Positions 15,501 to 23,434 of a stretch of DNA of 33,247 nucleotides are shown here, one piece after another (positions within the stretch are counted from its first letter, which is position 1; every line of letters begins with the position of its first letter). The notes under the pieces were generated by a model, which saw only the letters and a list, made by a program, of their open reading frames with translations, was not told where the DNA came from and did no database searches. The position numbers were made by a program, and so were the translations under genes. This DNA is from Chitinophagales bacterium. GTDB lineage: Bacteria; Bacteroidota; Bacteroidia; Chitinophagales; Chitinophagaceae. The stretch covers positions 1 to 33,247 of the forward strand of contig JAAFIK010000054.1 of NCBI GenBank assembly GCA_013298665.1. Direction: 5' to 3'.

Positions 15501-17726
15501 ATGAGTGATCAAAAGAAATCGGCTGCCAGTCAGTGGAATATAACTGCCAACGCCATTCCTCCAAAAGCGACCAATCCGGACACCTGCGATTCGTCTACGG
15601 TCAAAGTTATCGAAGGGGAAGACATGGATCCGCCAAAAGTTGATCTAAAGCCAACGCCCGACACCATGAAGCGGCGTGGTTTTTTTGAAGCCATCAAACA
15701 CCGGGATTCCCCAATGACGCACCTTACTGCCTTGCTGCAGGAATATGAGCAGCAAGCCCGGCAACAAATAGAGGCCGCTGATCAGTTGGCAGAAAAAAAG
15801 ACGGCACACCTGTGCCAACGGATTGCCCAAAAACAAGATCGCATACTTGAGTTAAAACAAAAGATACACGAAGCAGAGCTTTATAATGAGGCTGATGACC
15901 TGGTCTTACAAACATTGATTCAGGAATGGACAAACGAAGAAGAGGCATTGCTGGCTGCACAACACCGCCTCACTACAGTACGGATCAAACTGGGTGAAGC
16001 TAAAGCTGGTATTGTACACAAAAGTCTCGAAGAAGCCGAGACGCAGGTCAAAAGTGCATTGAATATACAACGCGTCATTTATGATGAAACCAGGGCATTA
16101 AACCAAAAGAAGTTTGCGGATGAAAAAGATCATTTGGCACACCTGGCCGATTGTTACAAAGATTTATACCACTCGTATGAAAAAAGGTATAAGAAAACTG
16201 AACAATACCTGACTGTGCTTGATGTAGATGGCATTAGTCCAGTTACGACACAGATACTCACTACTATTGGTACCGTTTCTTTCGGGGTAGCGGGCTTCTT
16301 CTTCTCTACTTTTGCAGGTAATGCCGGTTTTGGCAACCGGGATATGTTGTATTTTGTATTGGGAGGCATTATTGACACGGCTAAAACGCCCACCTACGCC
16401 TGGTTGAAGATACTGATTTTAGTGGGGCTGATTGCGCTCGTAACCCTGGTGAGTATGGGCTGTAATTACCTGATTCAGCGGTTGAAAAGAAACAATGCTG
16501 AAGACGTGCAAAGTGAAATGAGCATTGGAGCAATGCTGACAAAGAAAATGCAGGAATTGGAGTATAGCGGCAGGGTCAGCAGCAACAATTGGTATGGTTT
16601 CTGGTTACAACTCATCCCGGGTCTGTTGATTACCGGATTAATTGTGCTGGGCGTAGCCCGAAAATCAGATGATTCCAGTATCAATGCAATTAATGCAAGT
16701 TCTGAAGGGCTGATTGTAGGATCGGGTATCGCAATTGCCTTTGCCGGTCTGATTTACCTGTACATTATAAAAGTTGTAGAACCCCGGTTGGTAAAGCGGT
16801 ATGCCGCAGATACCAATGCGCGTATCAATTGGATACGCGGCAACTGGGAGCTGGTCATGATTGCAATAGTATTTTTGCTTTTTGTCCTTGGTATTACAGT
16901 CATCCCTTATCAGCAAACAAGAAATGGATTGGATATCATCCCTGTAGACCAGCAAACCCGGTTTGCCATTTTAATATTTGTAGCCATTTGCCTCGTTGGA
17001 AGTACATCGTTTGCGTATAGCGTTCGCAGCCGTGGGTTGATTGAGACAGGCCACTATATGGAACGGATACTGCAACAAATTAAACATGCGATAGCCTACT
17101 GCTCCTCGGCGGAAGCACCCGATTTGAATAACAAAGTTGCAGAAGAACATGGTAATATCATTCAGCACGTACTCCGGCAACTGAGCTTCAAAGCCACGAT
17201 AGATAAAGAAGGGGTGTATCGGGCGCAACGATTTAAAAAAGAATCGGAACTCGGCTTTTGGGAAAAACTTTTTGGTAAAAAAGAAGACCCCATTATTGAA
17301 GAACCAGACAGGATGATAACAATAACTGCTCCCTGGGAAGGAGAATACTTTCCGCACCTGGTAGATGAATTAAAGGCGATAGATTTCGAATATATAAACC
17401 AGAAAAAGAAAACTGATAAAGCCTTTGATGCGGTACAACAATACCGGACAACCCGGCAAACCAATCTGAAATTGCATGATAATGAAATCAAAGAATGCCA
17501 GCTCACTATTGCTGCACTGGAGGAGAAAATTGAAATGGTGTTTAAACAAAATACATTCAGGCAACAGCAGATCACCAATACGTGTAATGTGGTTATCGTT
17601 GACATCTTAGACGGATTTCACCTCGGTATCTGGTATCGTGAAAATGGCATGGGCCCTGGTTCGGCATTTTTTGACCCGGTATTACCTTCGGTGCCGGTCC
17701 CGGTCAATTTAGTTTCAGTACAATAA
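15501..17726 (+). CDS. Large coiled-coil, six-transmembrane protein of the caspase operon
   Basis: This 741-residue protein belongs to no family I recognise. Residues 1-65 are polar and probably disordered. Residues about 72-235 are a long, charged coiled coil (e.g. LEYEQQ-like heptads, RILELKQKIHEAEL). Six hydrophobic segments follow near 250-270, 302-325, 367-386, 403-423, 450-470 and 487-506. A cytosolic-looking region contains KLFGKKEDPIIEEPDRM, and a second coiled coil covers about 625-690. The last 45 residues are Pro/Gly-rich. There is no signal peptide, so both long ends are predicted cytosolic and available to the caspase encoded just upstream. Being a substrate, scaffold or channel is inference. 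It lies 36 bases after the protease gene. Confidence 0.8.
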   Translation: MSDQKKSAASQWNITANAIPPKATNPDTCDSSTVKVIEGEDMDPPKVDLKPTPDTMKRRGFFEAIKHRDSPMTHLTALLQEYEQQARQQIEAADQLAEKKTAHLCQRIAQKQDRILELKQKIHEAELYNEADDLVLQTLIQEWTNEEEALLAAQHRLTTVRIKLGEAKAGIVHKSLEEAETQVKSALNIQRVIYDETRALNQKKFADEKDHLAHLADCYKDLYHSYEKRYKKTEQYLTVLDVDGISPVTTQILTTIGTVSFGVAGFFFSTFAGNAGFGNRDMLYFVLGGIIDTAKTPTYAWLKILILVGLIALVTLVSMGCNYLIQRLKRNNAEDVQSEMSIGAMLTKKMQELEYSGRVSSNNWYGFWLQLIPGLLITGLIVLGVARKSDDSSINAINASSEGLIVGSGIAIAFAGLIYLYIIKVVEPRLVKRYAADTNARINWIRGNWELVMIAIVFLLFVLGITVIPYQQTRNGLDIIPVDQQTRFAILIFVAICLVGSTSFAYSVRSRGLIETGHYMERILQQIKHAIAYCSSAEAPDLNNKVAEEHGNIIQHVLRQLSFKATIDKEGVYRAQRFKKESELGFWEKLFGKKEDPIIEEPDRMITITAPWEGEYFPHLVDELKAIDFEYINQKKKTDKAFDAVQQYRTTRQTNLKLHDNEIKECQLTIAALEEKIEMVFKQNTFRQQQITNTCNVVIVDILDGFHLGIWYRENGMGPGSAFFDPVLPSVPVPVNLVSVQ

Positions 17727-17747
17727 CCCTCAATCTACAGTATTATC

Positions 17748-19172
17748 ATGGTTAAGATCAGCATTAAAAGAAATCAGGGGCTATCCTGGATATGGAAGCG
17801 GGTCCTGCAATGCCTCCAATCGATAACAAAGACCGTTTTAAGGTTTCTGCATTGGATTAAAATACAGTTGACGCGTAGTAAACCCATTTTGCCTGCTCCT
17901 CTACCCACACCTCCGGTAACCGGTGGTTTAGACCGGGATGATTCTTTTGATGAATATGCGCAAAAAATAGCCGGGATGGATGATGTGGTTGTAAACCTGG
18001 GTTTGCATAAACGCATCAGTGCCAGTCATAAATACATGTACGAAATGGGACGAAGGGATGGGGCGCTGGGTGTCAGCCTCACTAACCTTGCCGATATTGC
18101 CAGTGCAACAGCGCAGGAAATCTTCCGGCATATTTATGTGATCATCAAAGGAAGCCTTGCCGCAATGTTGGCCGAGAAAGATACGCGACAGGGCATTATG
18201 GATTATGACGATACCTGTCACCAAAGAGATCTTGCCTATTATGATTATGTAAAATACCAATACCGGTTTTTCCCGCGCAACTATTCCTGGATATTGTTTT
18301 TTTTCTATACTTTCATTGCAATTGCACTTATTATTGCCGATATCCCCCTGGCATTAAAACTTATACAGGAGGGATTTAACCTGAGCGGAAGCACAGAGGA
18401 AGCTAAGACATTTCCCTACCTGTTCTCGGATGGAAAATTTTGGCAAATTATTGCGCTCAACTGGGAGACGGTTACAACAGCAGCGGGTATATCCCTTTGC
18501 ACGGTATATATAAAAATCTTTTACGACGACTTTATCGGTACGCCTTATGCCAATAAAATGATGACATTCAAACGCTTTGTTGAAGACAACAAACTCCAAA
18601 GTAATATACTAACCGATGAGGATATGTATGATTCCATAAATCGGGAAAACCGGTATAAACGCATCTGGAAAATGGGGCTGGCCGGTTTTACGGTATTGGC
18701 AATTGTGGTGCTGGCGCTTTTCAGGCTGGAGGTGGCCAAGGAAGCAGATGCATTTGATTCCTCATTTATCAGCGGGGCAGCGTTTGTGATGATTACTTTA
18801 CTTTTTCCGGTTATTGGTGGCATTTGCCTTTCACATGCCCTTACCAACGCTCAAAATATGATTCGTCTGCATGGCGCTCAACACAAGTGTACAAGATCCC
18901 GTAAGGTCTATCTGACAGCAGTAGCACAATATACCATCGCCCAAAAAAGGTATGAGGATATGGTTGCCGCAGAGCAGCGCCTATGTGATGAAGATCGAAT
19001 GGTTAATGAATACCAGGGTTACCTGATCGCTTTTTATAAAAGAGGATTCAGTACCGGCGGGATGCAACCTGAAAAATACACAAGGGGAGAAGACTTTTAC
19101 TCAAAAATATTGGAGTGGCGCAACATCGCTGTTTCAAGGAATATCAATCATCACATCAGTAAACTTAACTAA
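17748..19172 (+). CDS. Four-transmembrane protein of the caspase operon
   Basis: This 474-residue protein belongs to no family I recognise. It has a basic, amphipathic N-terminus (residues 1-45, many Lys/Arg and Trp), then a Pro-rich stretch PLPTPPVTGG. A helical segment (about 65-170) includes the motif MGRRDGALGVSLTNLADIASA. Four hydrophobic segments lie near 180-203, 239-257, 307-325 and 340-362, and a helical tail at about 375-425 may form a coiled coil. Like the 741-residue neighbour it alternates helical cytosolic regions with paired helices, so the two could form one membrane complex; that is inference. It lies 21 bases after the previous gene and 6 before the lipoprotein gene, which indicates cotranscription. 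Confidence 0.78.
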   Translation: MVKISIKRNQGLSWIWKRVLQCLQSITKTVLRFLHWIKIQLTRSKPILPAPLPTPPVTGGLDRDDSFDEYAQKIAGMDDVVVNLGLHKRISASHKYMYEMGRRDGALGVSLTNLADIASATAQEIFRHIYVIIKGSLAAMLAEKDTRQGIMDYDDTCHQRDLAYYDYVKYQYRFFPRNYSWILFFFYTFIAIALIIADIPLALKLIQEGFNLSGSTEEAKTFPYLFSDGKFWQIIALNWETVTTAAGISLCTVYIKIFYDDFIGTPYANKMMTFKRFVEDNKLQSNILTDEDMYDSINRENRYKRIWKMGLAGFTVLAIVVLALFRLEVAKEADAFDSSFISGAAFVMITLLFPVIGGICLSHALTNAQNMIRLHGAQHKCTRSRKVYLTAVAQYTIAQKRYEDMVAAEQRLCDEDRMVNEYQGYLIAFYKRGFSTGGMQPEKYTRGEDFYSKILEWRNIAVSRNINHHISKLN

Positions 19173-19178
19173 TTTATC

Positions 19179-19958
19179 ATGAAATGTATTGTATGTGTTT
19201 TTTGTATCCTCCTGGGGGTACATGCCTGTAGTGATACAGTCATTGACAAGGACGTTCCGACACCGGCGACAGATCCCGCAGATCACAACTCCGCCATATG
19301 TTATGTACTTTGCGACTTCTCCAGGAGTCAGGATTCAGAGAGTTTAAAAGACATTGTTAACAATGGGAACGCTGTCTTTGAGGCCATTCACAAACGGTTT
19401 GTTATTCGGTTTTTAAACATCAATGCTACTCAGTATGAGAGACCCTTTTTTGAATATGTACCTGCTGCTGTAAAGCTATTACAAACACCTATCGAAAAGA
19501 AAAAGCGCAGAGAGTTTGAGAAAAAGATGTCTGATAGCCTCGTTAAAGTATTAAATCAATGGAGTATTAGTGCCAATGCGGATAAAACTTGTATCATCAA
19601 AGCGATTGATCGTGTTGCAAATGATCTCGCAAGCGATCCCGAAAATAAAGAAAATACGATAAGGGTCATTATACTGTCCGATATGCTGGAAGCTTGTAGC
19701 AATGACTTTGGAAAAATCAATCTGGAAAAGCCACCATACAATAAAGCAACTATGCTGCTGAATCGTATGACCAAACCCGCCTTTACCTTTAGGGGGTTCA
19801 AAGATCTGTTGATTAGTGTCACTGCTTCTTCCCGGCGTGATATCCCAAACCATGATTTGCTACGCAATTTTTGGGTACAGGTATTTGCAAAGTATGATTA
19901 CCCATTTAATAATCCTATTACTCCATCCTTACCAAGTTGGATATATAATAAAAACTAA
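19179..19958 (+). CDS. Predicted lipoprotein with a von Willebrand A-like fold
   Basis: This 259-residue protein starts MKCIVCVFCILLGVHAC; the short signal and small residues before Cys17 fit a lipoprotein signal peptide, although the lipobox (GVHA-C) is not perfect. After a polar linker, residues about 38-50 read AICYVLCDFSRSQD. The hydrophobic strand followed by D-x-S-x-S is the MIDAS metal-site pattern of von Willebrand A domains. A later strand, RVIILSDMLEA (Asp168), fits the second MIDAS aspartate, and a third strand LLISVTASS precedes the C-terminal helix. It would be membrane-anchored, facing the periplasm or outer membrane, and could bind a divalent metal and a protein partner. The vWA call is by motif only. 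Spacing of 6 bases on both sides places it in the caspase operon. Confidence 0.75.
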   Translation: MKCIVCVFCILLGVHACSDTVIDKDVPTPATDPADHNSAICYVLCDFSRSQDSESLKDIVNNGNAVFEAIHKRFVIRFLNINATQYERPFFEYVPAAVKLLQTPIEKKKRREFEKKMSDSLVKVLNQWSISANADKTCIIKAIDRVANDLASDPENKENTIRVIILSDMLEACSNDFGKINLEKPPYNKATMLLNRMTKPAFTFRGFKDLLISVTASSRRDIPNHDLLRNFWVQVFAKYDYPFNNPITPSLPSWIYNKN

Positions 19959-19964
19959 ATCACT

Positions 19965-20432
19965 ATGATACCAAAAATACGCAGCCTTTTAGAGTTGCAG
20001 AAATTATTAGACCAGGATATGTATAGCGGTTTAATCACGCAATTGAAAGAGAATCCCATTGCTGCAGTAAAGTCGTTAACCCTGTCACCCGAAGAGGAAG
20101 ATTATAAAAGTAAACCCTTCACCTCTGTACAGAAACTCAAGGAAGCGCTTAACAGGGATCCAAAGGTTATTGACATGCTTAAACAGGATCCTGTGACTTT
20201 TATTAATCAGATGATTAAAGAACCCATACCACCGCAGTTTCGGGTTTATCGAATACTGATCGGAAGCCTTTGTGCTTTACTCATCATCATTGTAGTGGGG
20301 GTTTTATCGGCCTGGTTAACCAAGAACTCACGGGAAGCCCCTACATTAATTACTGCTGTAGCCTGTACCACACTTGGTATGCTTACCGGGATGTTTGTAA
20401 ATGTATCGGGTAAAAAAACACAGGCAGAATAG
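19965..20432 (+). CDS. Small two-transmembrane protein ending the caspase operon
   Basis: This 155-residue protein has a cytosolic-looking, Lys/Glu-rich helical part (1-95), in which the words DQDMYSGLITQLKENP and NRDPKVIDMLKQDPVTF suggest two weakly related helical repeats. Two membrane helices follow near 97-118 and 126-146, and the end is short and basic (SGKKTQAE). I recognise no family. It is the last gene of the five-gene operon, 6 bases after the lipoprotein gene. No hairpin terminator is visible before cutC, which has its own promoter candidate about 30 bases downstream. It may be an accessory subunit of the membrane complex; that is inferred from position. Confidence 0.75.
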   Translation: MIPKIRSLLELQKLLDQDMYSGLITQLKENPIAAVKSLTLSPEEEDYKSKPFTSVQKLKEALNRDPKVIDMLKQDPVTFINQMIKEPIPPQFRVYRILIGSLCALLIIIVVGVLSAWLTKNSREAPTLITAVACTTLGMLTGMFVNVSGKKTQAE

Positions 20433-20442
20433 GCATACAATA

Positions 20443-20474
20443 TTTGGCGGAAAAGGATTCTTATACCTATTTTG
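20443..20474 (+). promoter_or_regulatory. Candidate promoter of cutC
   Basis: TTTG at 20443-20446 is followed after 21 bases by TATTTTG at 20468-20474, close to the Bacteroidota -33/-7 pattern but one base short in the -7 box. The leader contains a small hairpin, GACCG-CTT-CGGTC, near 20494-20506. Confidence 0.45.
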
Positions 20475-20537
20475 TGTGATAAAGATCAACCGATTGACCG
20501 CTTCGGTCAGTTAGATGATTCCTTTTATACCAGATAT

Positions 20538-21260
20538 ATGAACCGTCGTCTCGAAGTCTGCGCCTTTACCATACAAAGTTGCATCACCGCAGAAGCCTGT
20601 GGTGCCCATCGCGTTGAGCTCTGCGACAATCCGCTCGAAGGCGGTACCACCCCCGGCTACGGCACTATCCGGCAGGTGCGCGAACGGCTTTCCATCCCCG
20701 TGTATCCTATCATCCGGCCGCGAAGTATGAATTATTATTACGATGAAGAGGAGTGGGGTATCATCTATGCAGACATTGGCATTTGTAAACAACTGGGCTG
20801 TGATGGCATCAGTATCGGCGCACAAAAAATCAACGGTGAAATAGATACAGATGCCATGATGCGTATCCGCGACCGGGCTTACCCGATGGGCATCACCTGT
20901 AACCGTGCTTTTGACGCTGTTCCCGACCCTTTTACCGCACTCGAAGCCCTTATTGACTGCGGAGTGGAGCGCGTACTCACCAGTGGCCAGGCTGCCACTG
21001 CACCCGGGGGCATACCGTTGCTGCGGCAGTTGGTACAACAGGCGGCAGGTCGCATCAGCATTATGCCCGGGGCGGGTGTACGGAGCAGCAACCTGCGCCT
21101 GCTCATCGAAGAAACCGGCGCTACAGAGTTTCATACCAGCGCCAGGATAGCCGTATCCAACCCGATAATCCACCAGAATCCACTGGTTACCGATGCAGGC
21201 AATATGTATATCGCGGACAGGGATGCTTTGCTCCGGATGCTGAGCCTGCTGCAGGGGTAA
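20538..21260 (+). CDS. cutC: Copper homeostasis protein CutC family
   Basis: I place the start at MNRRLEVCAFTIQSC; the TTG-initiated extension upstream lies in the leader. The 240-residue protein is the normal length for this TIM-barrel family. Signature parts are EVCAFTIQSCITAEACGAHRVELCDN, read as VELC plus the glycine loop EGGTTPGYG, then PIIRPR, the strand ITCNRAFD, the segment RVLTSGQAATAPGG, and IMPGAGVRSSN followed by TEFHTSA. CutC was linked to copper tolerance in E. coli, but its biochemical activity remains uncertain. It is monocistronic here. Base composition looks richer in G+C than the island upstream, so cutC probably belongs to the core chromosome bordering the island. Confidence 0.95.
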   Translation: MNRRLEVCAFTIQSCITAEACGAHRVELCDNPLEGGTTPGYGTIRQVRERLSIPVYPIIRPRSMNYYYDEEEWGIIYADIGICKQLGCDGISIGAQKINGEIDTDAMMRIRDRAYPMGITCNRAFDAVPDPFTALEALIDCGVERVLTSGQAATAPGGIPLLRQLVQQAAGRISIMPGAGVRSSNLRLLIEETGATEFHTSARIAVSNPIIHQNPLVTDAGNMYIADRDALLRMLSLLQG

Positions 21261-22104
21261 GGTTGTGCAAACGGTATATACCCGGATGGCTGGGGAGCGC
21301 TTTGCCACAGCCACGGTATTCAGGATAAGCTATACCTCCGGCAGCCCAAACGACAGTCGCCATCACAACAGCGTTGCCCACAGGCTGATCATGCCTGCCC
21401 GTTGGGCAATGCAGAGATTTACTGACTTAATAACAGGTACCCATTAAGGAGTACCCAACCTTACCAGCTTAATATCCCGTACTCGTTTAAGCACACACCC
21501 TGTCCATTAATAAGTACGGAACCTTCCCGATTGACTAACGGGTACGGGTTAAGGAGTATGGAACCTTCCCGATTGACTAACGGGTACGGGTTAAGGAGTA
21601 CGGAACCTTCCCGATTGACTAACGGGTACCGGTTAAGGAGTATGGAACCTTCCCGATTGACTAACGGGTACGGGTTAAGGAGTACGGAACCTTCCCGATT
21701 GACTAACGGGTACGGGTTAAGGAGTACGGAACCTTCCCGATTGACTAACATGTACCGGTTAAGGAGTATGGAACCTTCCCGATTGACTAACGTGCACCTG
21801 TCTCGCCATACGGTATCGAATACCTGAACAGAACAGTACCTGTAGTATCACCAGGTTTGCCTTTTTCCGGGGGGGATCATCGCCCGGCAGGGGAGACCCG
21901 CGTTGTTATCCTGCACAGCCGTTTTTTGAGTATCAAATCCCTGGTCTATACCTGAAAAGTGATGTTGGCCTTTCGAAATACATCTCCCCCAACACTTCAG
22001 GGCCAGGCTGCTGCCAAAGCCGTTTTACGGTATACGGAATGACGGGTTCATTTTAGGATTTTTTTAACAGGGCGAACACCGTTTTCAATACCCCGGTAGC
22101 AGAT
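21261..22104. other. Gene-poor region around the tandem repeat
   Basis: Between cutC and the next credible gene lie about 840 bases with no supportable coding sequence. It holds the 42-bp repeat array (21518-21792), decayed repeat-like words upstream of it (TTAAGGAGTA at 21444-21453), and a short hairpin TGCCC-GTT-GGGCA near 21396-21410. I saw nothing definite in 21830-22100. Confidence 0.7.
21518..21792. repeat. Tandem array of a 42-bp repeat, about 6.6 copies
   Basis: Units start at 21518, 21560, 21602, 21644, 21686 and 21728, with a seventh, partial unit at 21770. Each begins GGAACCTTCCCGATTGACTA and ends with GGTTAAGGAGTA plus C or T and the next base. Copies differ at only a few positions (C/T before GGAACC; GGG or CGG after GTAC; ACATG in unit 6). 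The 42-base period is a multiple of three, and at least one frame on each strand is stop-free through the array, encoding 14-residue repeats. The low divergence points to recent expansion. No spacers are present, so this is not a CRISPR array. Confidence 0.95.
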
Positions 22105-22118
22105 ATTTGTATACAAAT
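22105..22118. promoter_or_regulatory. 14-bp palindrome just upstream of the 124-aa gene
   Basis: ATTTGTATACAAAT is a perfect palindrome ending 11 bases before the ATG at 22130. It has the form of a small repressor operator; no regulator is identified. Confidence 0.4.
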
Positions 22119-22129
22119 GCTGATTGAAT

Positions 22130-22504
22130 ATGCCATACCCAAAACGCACCACCAGTCACCTCACCCAAGCCGATGTACGGCTCGCCGGTCTTCATGCCAT
22201 CAGTAAAGAACTTGATTTTGGCGATGGGCTTTCTGTAGCGGCTTATGCCGCGGCAATCGCCAGTCAACGCCGCAGGATTGCCGCATACAATACCCTGCTC
22301 AGCAAGGCAGATGAAGCTAAAAACCTCATTGATGAGGGAGAACTCCTGCTGAAAGATTTCAGTGAACGTATGCTTACCGGTGTAGCCACCGTATACGGCA
22401 AAAACAGTGATGAATACGAGATGGCTGGGGGCATGAAAAAAAGTGAGCGGAAACGAAAGCCCCGTGCGCGTAAAGCGGATTTGCTTGCGGCGGCGCAGGA
22501 TTAA
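22130..22504 (+). CDS. Uncharacterised 124-aa protein
   Basis: I start at the ATG giving MPYPKRTTSHLTQADVR; a TTG two codons upstream is the only alternative. The 124-residue protein is mostly helical, with no signal or membrane helix. Notable parts are LDFGDGLSVAAYAAAI, a Gln/Arg-rich helix with AAYNTLLSKADEAKNLID, then MLTGVATVYGKNSDEYEMAGG and a strongly basic end with KKSERKRKPRARK. The basic tail suggests nucleic-acid binding. I believe similar small proteins occur in Bacteroidota and cyanobacteria, but I know no function. It stands alone, with a palindrome directly before it and the 42-bp repeat array farther upstream. Confidence 0.75.
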   Translation: MPYPKRTTSHLTQADVRLAGLHAISKELDFGDGLSVAAYAAAIASQRRRIAAYNTLLSKADEAKNLIDEGELLLKDFSERMLTGVATVYGKNSDEYEMAGGMKKSERKRKPRARKADLLAAAQD

Positions 22505-22660
22505 TGAGGAGTATGTTTGGGAACATTACACCTATACCATAACCGCGTAAACAGTTCCGGCCCGGCATCTCTCCTTTATGCCGGCTTTAAACCACCACTG
22601 TCAACCATCATCCGCTATGAACAGCAATATTACTTTATCTTAGCCCTTCAATTATACAGC

Positions 22661-23155
22661 ATGAAACGATTGGCGGGCATCATCTTATTACTTTTTGCGG
22701 TGGCCATAGCTTTCGCACAAACCGACAGCGCCCTTTACCTCCGCTTTCCACAGGTACCCCCGTTTACCCTGTACAAGGCGCCGGACAGTACAAAATTTAC
22801 CAAAGACGACCTCTCCGCAAAGAAAAAAACATTACTCATCATTTTTAGTCCCGATTGCGAGCATTGCCAGCATGAAACCCGGGCATTGACAGATTCGATC
22901 AGGTTTTTTAAAAAGACGCAGATCGTTATGGCTACCTATATGCCTTATACAGAAATGATGAAGTTTTATACGGACTACAATATTGCGGCCTGTCCGGGCA
23001 TTACCATGGGCTGGGATAAATCCTTTTTCCTGCCCCCGTTCTATAAAATCAACAGCCTGCCGTATATTGCCCTTTACGACAAAAAAGGGAAACTGATCAC
23101 CACTTTTGAGGGTACACATTCCATACAGCGTATACTTGCTGCTTTCGACCGGTAA
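22661..23155 (+). CDS. Exported thioredoxin-fold protein
   Basis: I start at MKRLAGIILLLFAVAIAFAQ, a clear signal peptide cut near residue 20; upstream in-frame codons look non-coding. The 164-residue protein has a thioredoxin-like fold. It begins with a strand and PPFTLYKAPDSTKF, typical of TlpA/AhpC-TSA-type proteins, then KTLLIIFSPDCEHCQHETRA with the active pair C-E-H-C, and later the cis-Pro strand INSLPYIALYDKKGKLITTFEG. It should act as a periplasmic thiol-disulfide oxidoreductase; its partner is unknown. It is probably monocistronic. TATCTTAG near 22636-22643 may be a -7 element. A 16-bp palindrome, ATCGGGCATGCCCGAT, begins at the last base of the stop codon (23155-23170). Confidence 0.88.
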   Translation: MKRLAGIILLLFAVAIAFAQTDSALYLRFPQVPPFTLYKAPDSTKFTKDDLSAKKKTLLIIFSPDCEHCQHETRALTDSIRFFKKTQIVMATYMPYTEMMKFYTDYNIAACPGITMGWDKSFFLPPFYKINSLPYIALYDKKGKLITTFEGTHSIQRILAAFDR

Positions 23156-23170
23156 TCGGGCATGCCCGAT
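23155..23170 (+). terminator. 16-bp palindrome at the end of the thioredoxin gene
   Basis: ATCGGGCATGCCCGAT is a perfect palindrome starting at the last base of the TAA stop. It could form a short hairpin at the transcript end, but there is no T run after it, so termination is uncertain. Confidence 0.35.
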
Positions 23171-23372
23171 AGGCTGACAAACCAGCAGTACCGGGTTCTT
23201 GAGGATATTCCGGCCTGTCACTTTTCCATACCGTGAAAGCCGGTATCCTGATCCGCCCGGCTTCAGGGCATATCCTGCCATTCATTTCCCGTTTTGCTAA
23301 CCATAATTCTTCTTTCACCCTTTATTTTCTTCACTCGGCTAAATCCTCATATGACGAAATTATATTAGTCTA

Positions 23373-23380
23373 TAGATTTG
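23373..23380 (+). promoter_or_regulatory. Candidate -7 element of the RiPP precursor
   Basis: TAGATTTG matches the Bacteroidota -7 consensus TAnnTTTG exactly and lies about 55 bases before the precursor ATG. No TTTG box is present at the right distance upstream, so the promoter may need an activator. Confidence 0.4.
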
Positions 23381-23434
23381 GTCTATTATTTAACAAACAA
23401 AGTTTGCTGTTTTTCTGAAAAGCAGCGCTTGATT

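Noticed and set aside
20511..21314. 267-aa open frame on the - strand
   Set aside because: It is the reverse-strand shadow of cutC, which has clear family motifs.
21518..21792. CRISPR array
   Set aside because: The units are back to back with no variable spacers, and no cas gene is present.
21461..21827. Two repeat-spanning open frames, one on each strand (96 and 98 aa)
   Set aside because: Both are open only because the repeat period is 42 bases; they have no start context, domain or end-to-end conservation signal. Kept as a repeat, not as genes.
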